Assembly (NCBI GenBank): GCA_026391715.1
Contig: JAPLDO010000157.1
Coordinates: 1-36,128, forward strand
Source: Bacteroidota bacterium
GTDB taxonomy: Bacteria > Bacteroidota > Bacteroidia > Bacteroidales > FEN-979
Reading direction: 5' to 3'
Length of the DNA: 36,128 nt
The notes under the pieces are model-generated. The model worked only from the letters and a program-made list of their open reading frames with translations, made no database searches and had not been told where the DNA came from. A program made the translations under genes and the position numbers. Shown here piece after piece: positions 32,114 to 36,128 of the stretch. Numbering within the stretch: position 1 is the stretch's first letter; the number at the start of each line of letters is the position of its first letter.

Positions 32114-32920
32114 CTAATGAGTCAGATCACGGCATTTTTTACTCGAAATCAGGTTGAATTTATATGTAATCGAGACGCCAAAAAAGGCAAACCAATCATT
32201 GGTTGCTGAATTTCCACGCTGCATCCCGGGGTTATGATTTAATGTTGGATCTGACATCACCGATGCAACGTCATTTTTATTAATATCCCGGCTGATAAGA
32301 TAATATGTTGTACTTACATCATCAATATAATCGGTGAAAGTTTTGTGCATTTCCCAGTACACCTGAATTCCGAGACGGCTTGTCAGGCTAAACTTGCCTC
32401 CCACCCCGAAAGGGATTGACACCCCCATAGTTTTATATTGACTTCTGCCTTGATACCCAATGTTTTGTCCTTCAGTGCCGAGAGAACGAAGCGAAACGCC
32501 ATTCGCCTGGGGATCAAAAAAGAAAAACGATATGCCGGTATATATATACGGCGATATACTGCTCTTGTAACTTCCGGTAAAATATGGAAGAAAATTAAAT
32601 TCAACTACTCCTGAAATATCTGTCACCGAGCTGGAAAACGACAACCCCCGATCGGGCAGAAAAGCGCTTGATTCAGCATCACCCTTGAGGATGCCGCGAA
32701 TAGCGCTGAGTTTCACGCTCCAGCGGGTATCGAGATTATATCGGGCAACCAGACCAAAAGCTAACTGTGTGTTCATGAAGTGTTTTCCCGGATTCAGGTC
32801 GCCAAGATAATAACTTCCTCCCACTGTCAGCCCGATTTCAAGATCCTGTGAAATTGCGGGATGAAAAAGCGAAAGAAAGAGAATTGTCAGGATTGCAGGC
32901 TTTGATGCAGAACTGAACAT
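32114..32920 (-). CDS. DUF6089 family outer-membrane protein
   Basis: The 268-residue protein begins with a clear signal peptide (MFSSASKPAILTILFLSLFH, cleavage near AISQ). ATG 32920 is chosen because the frame further upstream starts only with TTG codons. The mature start LEIGLTVGGSYYLGDLNPGK and later WSVKLSAIRGIL and FGVSITYKFNLIS are strands of a small outer-membrane barrel. It matches the Bacteroidota family DUF6089 in sequence style and location, between nadK and uppS. Function is unknown; conserved placement beside bamA and uppS suggests an envelope role. Confidence 0.82.
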   Translation of the reverse strand: MFSSASKPAILTILFLSLFHPAISQDLEIGLTVGGSYYLGDLNPGKHFMNTQLAFGLVARYNLDTRWSVKLSAIRGILKGDAESSAFLPDRGLSFSSSVTDISGVVEFNFLPYFTGSYKSSISPYIYTGISFFFFDPQANGVSLRSLGTEGQNIGYQGRSQYKTMGVSIPFGVGGKFSLTSRLGIQVYWEMHKTFTDYIDDVSTTYYLISRDINKNDVASVMSDPTLNHNPGMQRGNSATNDWFAFFGVSITYKFNLISSKKCRDLTH

Positions 32921-33018
32921 CGGTGACGAAAATAATTTTTTTTGACTTTTCAACAATTTCTATAACGTTCAATTGGCTTATTTATTGGATAACTTTTCCG
33001 ATTATAACATCCATGAAA

Positions 33019-33900
33019 TCAATTCCGGTTATCCAATCCCCAGTTGAGTTTTTCCCGGATGGTTTGAAAGAAGTTTTTATCTTTGAGTATCAGAAGATTA
33101 ATTTGAAAGGGAGCCTTCCGAATATGCAGTTCTGTAGTCTGATCTGCTGATTCAATGCGAGAATCGAGACTTACCAGAAAATGGTCGCTTTTGGCTCCAA
33201 CTGCAATGCGGATGATGCTGTCATCTCTCACTACAATAGGTCTTACAGTCAAATTGTGACTTGAAATTGGGGTAATCAGAAAGTTCTCAGAGTCGGGGGT
33301 AAGAATAGGACCGGTGCAACTCAGCGAATATGCTGTTGATCCGGTCGGCGTTGCTATAATTAAGCCATCAGCCCAGTAAGCATTGAGAAAATGTCCATTG
33401 ATCCAGGTTTTTATAGTCAGCATTGACATCACATTCTGTTTGTAAACGGTTATCTCATTCAATGCGTAATTTACAGGAGCAAACAAATTTTGAGGCGAAT
33501 CGAGTAAAAGCAACGACCGTTTTTCCAATTGAAAATCGCCCTGCTGCACCGCTTTCAATGCCGGAACGATGTTATCCTTTGAAATGCCCGATAAAAAACC
33601 CAGGCGCCCAATATTTATCCCGGCAACCGGAATCCCTGAATTTCCAACCAAACCAACAGAATCGAGAAAAGTGCCGTCGCCTCCAATCGAAAATAAAAAA
33701 TCAACCTGATGTTCAATTTCAGCCTGGGTTGAAAATAACTTTATATCTGTTGGGAATGTGATGCAGTTCTCCAGTTTTTCATAAAAAGAATGATGGATAA
33801 AAATCATGCTTTGCAGGGAATGCAAAGTCTCAATAAGTTCCTGAATATATGGGAAAGTGTTTTCAGAAATATTCTTCCCAAACAGGGCAATTTTCATCAT
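33019..33900 (-). CDS. nadK: NAD kinase
   Basis: NadK (293 residues) phosphorylates NAD to NADP, using ATP or polyphosphate. The glycine motif FSIGGDGTFLD (70-80) carries catalytic Asp75, INIGRLGFLSG follows the Rossmann strand, NEITVYKQNV is the NE motif, and ADGLIIATPTGSTAYSLSCTGP forms the NAD-binding region (shown in parts). Two adjacent ATGs (33900 and 33897) give MMKIALFGK or MKIALFGK; GGAAG upstream fits either. The gene lies 70 bases downstream of the Omp85-like gene and 98 bases before the DUF6089 start. Confidence 0.97.
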   Translation of the reverse strand: MMKIALFGKNISENTFPYIQELIETLHSLQSMIFIHHSFYEKLENCITFPTDIKLFSTQAEIEHQVDFLFSIGGDGTFLDSVGLVGNSGIPVAGINIGRLGFLSGISKDNIVPALKAVQQGDFQLEKRSLLLLDSPQNLFAPVNYALNEITVYKQNVMSMLTIKTWINGHFLNAYWADGLIIATPTGSTAYSLSCTGPILTPDSENFLITPISSHNLTVRPIVVRDDSIIRIAVGAKSDHFLVSLDSRIESADQTTELHIRKAPFQINLLILKDKNFFQTIREKLNWGLDNRN

Positions 33901-33970
33901 TATTTTAACTTCCGGAAATAAGGCGGCAAAGATACGTCATTTTTTCAAATCCATTCTGTGGGATTGAGTC

Positions 33971-35428
33971 CTAAATCGGCGCCATAAAATGAAGATAAAC
34001 GCCTGGCTCGCCAAGTCCGTTGATGGCGCTTTCAAGCCGGATCACAATATCGTAGTAGGTGGTTAAGTCCAATCCTATTCCAAAACCAATCAGAAATTGG
34101 TTTTCGAGAGTGTTTCCGGTTGAGTAGCCAACATCTTCCGATTCTCTGTATTTATAAACAAAACCTGCATCGGTAAAAGCATTCAGGTAAAGAGCCCAGG
34201 GAATTGTGTTGAATTTCATGGTTCGTAAAAACCCTAAGCGCTCAATCCGCGGTGGAACCAAGGCAAACTTAAGGTTGCTTTTCAACAGTGTATAATGCTG
34301 ACCGTCAACAACGTAGTATTCATAGCCGCGGATAAAATCGCGACCGTACCCCAACCCGCGTTGCAGAAAATAGGGTTGCTGTTTCGCAAACGTTAATTTT
34401 CCGGAAATCCCTGCCGCGAAAAACCAGCGGTTGCGAAGTTGTTGGTAAATGCGAAGGTTGCCTTTAAAATAGCTGTTTCGGGCAACTGCATAAGGTATAG
34501 TATGCCTGACCTCAAAATCGAGGTAATAACCGTTCAATGGATAAAACTGAACATCGCGACGGTCATTTTTAAAAAACCACGTCAGGCTGAAAAATTTCTG
34601 CGGAGCCGACGAGGAATATAAAAAACCGGGAATGGAGTCAATCTGTTCGCTGAATTGATATTGGCTGTATTCAAGACTAATGGTATGGGTATTATAAAAG
34701 TCGCGACGGATAAGCAGATCAGCAAAAGCAACCCATTCGCGTTGCAGGTAATCCTGATTATCGTTGATGAAAACAGGTTTGTTGTTTCTTGTAAAGGCAG
34801 CGACTTCATGATTCAATTCAAGATCAAATCCGAATTTTATACCAAGAGTTTGTTGGCGGTTGATAAACGGGGCTTTATATGTAAATCCATACAGTTGGTT
34901 ATAACCAAGATGAGTGAGGATTTTCAATGTTTCGTTGCGACCTCTTAAATTATTGAATGTAAAATCAATACCATAAGTTAGTCGTGATAAATCGCGGGAT
35001 TCCAGCCAGACATTAAAATTGCGGTCGGCAATTTCTAAAAATGGGATAGGCCAGATATACCATCTTTCGACCACCTTTACCGAAATATCAATCAACCGGG
35101 TTCCTGGTTGATAAATGGCGTCCACCGTTACAAAATTGAAAAGGTTTGTATTGAACACATTCCTTTGACTTTCTGCTAGCATGGATTTTAAATCCGACGC
35201 AGGCAAAGTATCATGTTCCCGAAAAATCAGCTCCCGTTGAATGATCTTATTCCTGGTGATTTTGTTTCCGGAAATAATCACATCTCTCACAATCAGAAAT
35301 TCATTTATCGAATCTCTTTCCTGATAGGCAACCTGGTTTCCGGCAAAAATGGAAGTAAAACCCAACCCAATGGAAATGATAATCATAGAAACCCTGATAA
35401 GGAATCTGATAATCAGCGGGCAAATCAT
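33971..35428 (-). CDS. Omp85-superfamily protein with a single POTRA domain
   Basis: The 485-residue protein has a long hydrophobic N-terminus (a signal ending near IFAGN; ATG 35386 at MIIISIGLGFT is a possible alternative start). One POTRA-like domain occupies about 45-115 (IVRDVIISGNKITRNKII, VVERWYIWPIPF), followed by a barrel of about 16 strands (residues 125-485) with GLGYGRDFIRGYEYYV matching the lid-lock region and the end GEPGVYLHFMAPI. It is about half the length of BamA and resembles TamA/BamA-like surface-assembly proteins (PF07244 plus Omp85). Substrate is unknown. It follows the CBS gene by three bases, so both are probably co-translated. Confidence 0.82.
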   Translation of the reverse strand: MICPLIIRFLIRVSMIIISIGLGFTSIFAGNQVAYQERDSINEFLIVRDVIISGNKITRNKIIQRELIFREHDTLPASDLKSMLAESQRNVFNTNLFNFVTVDAIYQPGTRLIDISVKVVERWYIWPIPFLEIADRNFNVWLESRDLSRLTYGIDFTFNNLRGRNETLKILTHLGYNQLYGFTYKAPFINRQQTLGIKFGFDLELNHEVAAFTRNNKPVFINDNQDYLQREWVAFADLLIRRDFYNTHTISLEYSQYQFSEQIDSIPGFLYSSSAPQKFFSLTWFFKNDRRDVQFYPLNGYYLDFEVRHTIPYAVARNSYFKGNLRIYQQLRNRWFFAAGISGKLTFAKQQPYFLQRGLGYGRDFIRGYEYYVVDGQHYTLLKSNLKFALVPPRIERLGFLRTMKFNTIPWALYLNAFTDAGFVYKYRESEDVGYSTGNTLENQFLIGFGIGLDLTTYYDIVIRLESAINGLGEPGVYLHFMAPI

Positions 35429-35431
35429 TTA

Positions 35432-36097
35432 TCAAATATTAAGGTAATTCATCAGGGCGTCAAACCGATCATGCAGTCCTTCATGGTAAGCATCTTCCTT
35501 TGACCATGAATTTTTTATAAGATAATTAAATCTGAAAAAAGTTTGAAGTATTGGACCGATTTCAATCCGGTTCACTTTAATCGTGATATCGAGCCTGGTT
35601 GAGTTGGGGAATGAAGTAAGGGAAAGACTCAAAATTCTGGCGTCATTCGATTCGATGATATGAGCTATTTCTGTCAGATTATAATCATTTTCATTGATTT
35701 CCAATACGATAATACCTCCGGGATTATTTACGGCAATCATATTGGCGAGGTGAGGCAACAACCCGGAAGCTGCAATAGCTCCCATAAAATGCTTCTGGTT
35801 GTTTACTACCGGCAGCATGGTCATATTCATGGCTGTCATACTTTTGACAACTTCATAAATATGATCATTTTCAGTAACAGATACATCAGACAGGATAAGG
35901 TTAGACGCCAATACGGAAAGTTCAGGATCGTAAACCGTAGCGCAATCCTGTTCGGATAACACACCAATAAAATCTCCCTCATCAACTACCGGCAGATGAT
36001 TTAACCTGCTTTCGTCCATCCTGTTAACGGCGAAAGAGACGCTGTCGGATAATTTCAGCAGCGGAACATCTACGGAGATAAGTTGTTTAGCGATCAT
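35432..36097 (-). CDS. CBS-domain pair protein
   Basis: The 221-residue protein contains two CBS motifs (about 5-60 and 70-125): ADSV-like opening LKLSDSVSFAVNRMDESRLN, LPVVDEGDFIGVLSEQD, then VTENDHIYEVVKSMTAMNMT and MLPVVNNQKHFMGAI. CBS pairs usually bind adenine nucleotides such as AMP, ATP or SAM and act as sensors. The C-terminal part (about 128-221) has GGIIVLEINENDYNLTEIAH and ITIKVNRIEIGPILQTF, like an ACT-type regulatory fold. No enzyme domain is attached, so it is a stand-alone sensor or regulator. It sits upstream of the Omp85-like gene, three bases apart. Nothing could be assigned in the remaining 31 bases to the window end. Confidence 0.88.
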   Translation of the reverse strand: MIAKQLISVDVPLLKLSDSVSFAVNRMDESRLNHLPVVDEGDFIGVLSEQDCATVYDPELSVLASNLILSDVSVTENDHIYEVVKSMTAMNMTMLPVVNNQKHFMGAIAASGLLPHLANMIAVNNPGGIIVLEINENDYNLTEIAHIIESNDARILSLSLTSFPNSTRLDITIKVNRIEIGPILQTFFRFNYLIKNSWSKEDAYHEGLHDRFDALMNYLNI

Positions 36098-36128
36098 TGA
36101 GAATACTTAGGTATGAATTGTATCGTAA

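Overview
The window looks like a chromosomal segment of a member of the Bacteroidota, most likely order Bacteroidales or a close relative. Evidence: three secreted proteins end in type IX secretion (Por) C-terminal sorting domains; several lineage-restricted families are present (DUF4294, DUF5723, DUF6089); uppS-bamA-ompH-ompH follow in the usual Bacteroidota order; and Bacteroides-type promoter elements (TTTG about 19 nt before TAnnTTTG) precede several genes. No plasmid, phage, insertion sequence, CRISPR array or rRNA was seen. Nearly all of the DNA is coding and most genes lie on the minus strand.

Layout. 1-2099: a DEDDh exonuclease cut by the window edge, translationally coupled to a 2-oxoacid dehydrogenase E2 subunit. 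2138-4105: a GT2 glycosyltransferase fused to membrane segments and a sugar-transferase-like C-terminus. 4160-4750: DUF4294. 4801-8232: tRNA-Leu, trigger factor, clpP, clpX, a proteostasis operon whose trigger factor is unusual. 8288-8788: thiol peroxidase. 8932-11537: a DUF5723 outer-membrane protein convergent with a lone OppC-type permease. 11601-11675: tRNA-His with promoter and terminator. 11805-13335: a frameshifted DNA-3-methyladenine glycosylase gene and an outer-membrane beta-barrel protein. 13387-13475: paired hairpins and short tandem repeats in a convergent intergenic gap. 13502-16240: a small outer-membrane protein, then pyrB-pyrI with a coupled AlbA_2-domain gene. 16315-17661: a cyclic 2,3-diphosphoglycerate synthase family protein, divergent from argS (17847-19637). 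19695-25918: three type IX secretion cargo proteins. 25997-27358: a Tat-exported GH109-type enzyme. 27470-36097: an envelope-biogenesis run of CBS protein, Omp85-like protein, NAD kinase, DUF6089, UppS, BamA and two Skp/OmpH chaperones.

How the genes work together. The right third supports envelope construction: UppS makes the lipid carrier for peptidoglycan and glycans, BamA inserts beta-barrels and the Skp pair escorts them; the window also encodes several barrel proteins. The tig-clpP-clpX block couples nascent-chain folding with proteolysis. PyrB/PyrI start pyrimidine synthesis.

I did not find a clear new defence or mobile system. The strongest oddities are: a trigger factor whose peptidyl-prolyl isomerase domain seems replaced by an acidic linker and which carries a long His-Asp tail encoded by a 12-bp tandem repeat; a one-base deletion in tag that removes the predicted first zinc-ligand cysteine from the downstream frame; and CTAAAG-loop hairpins that look like a dispersed repeat family.
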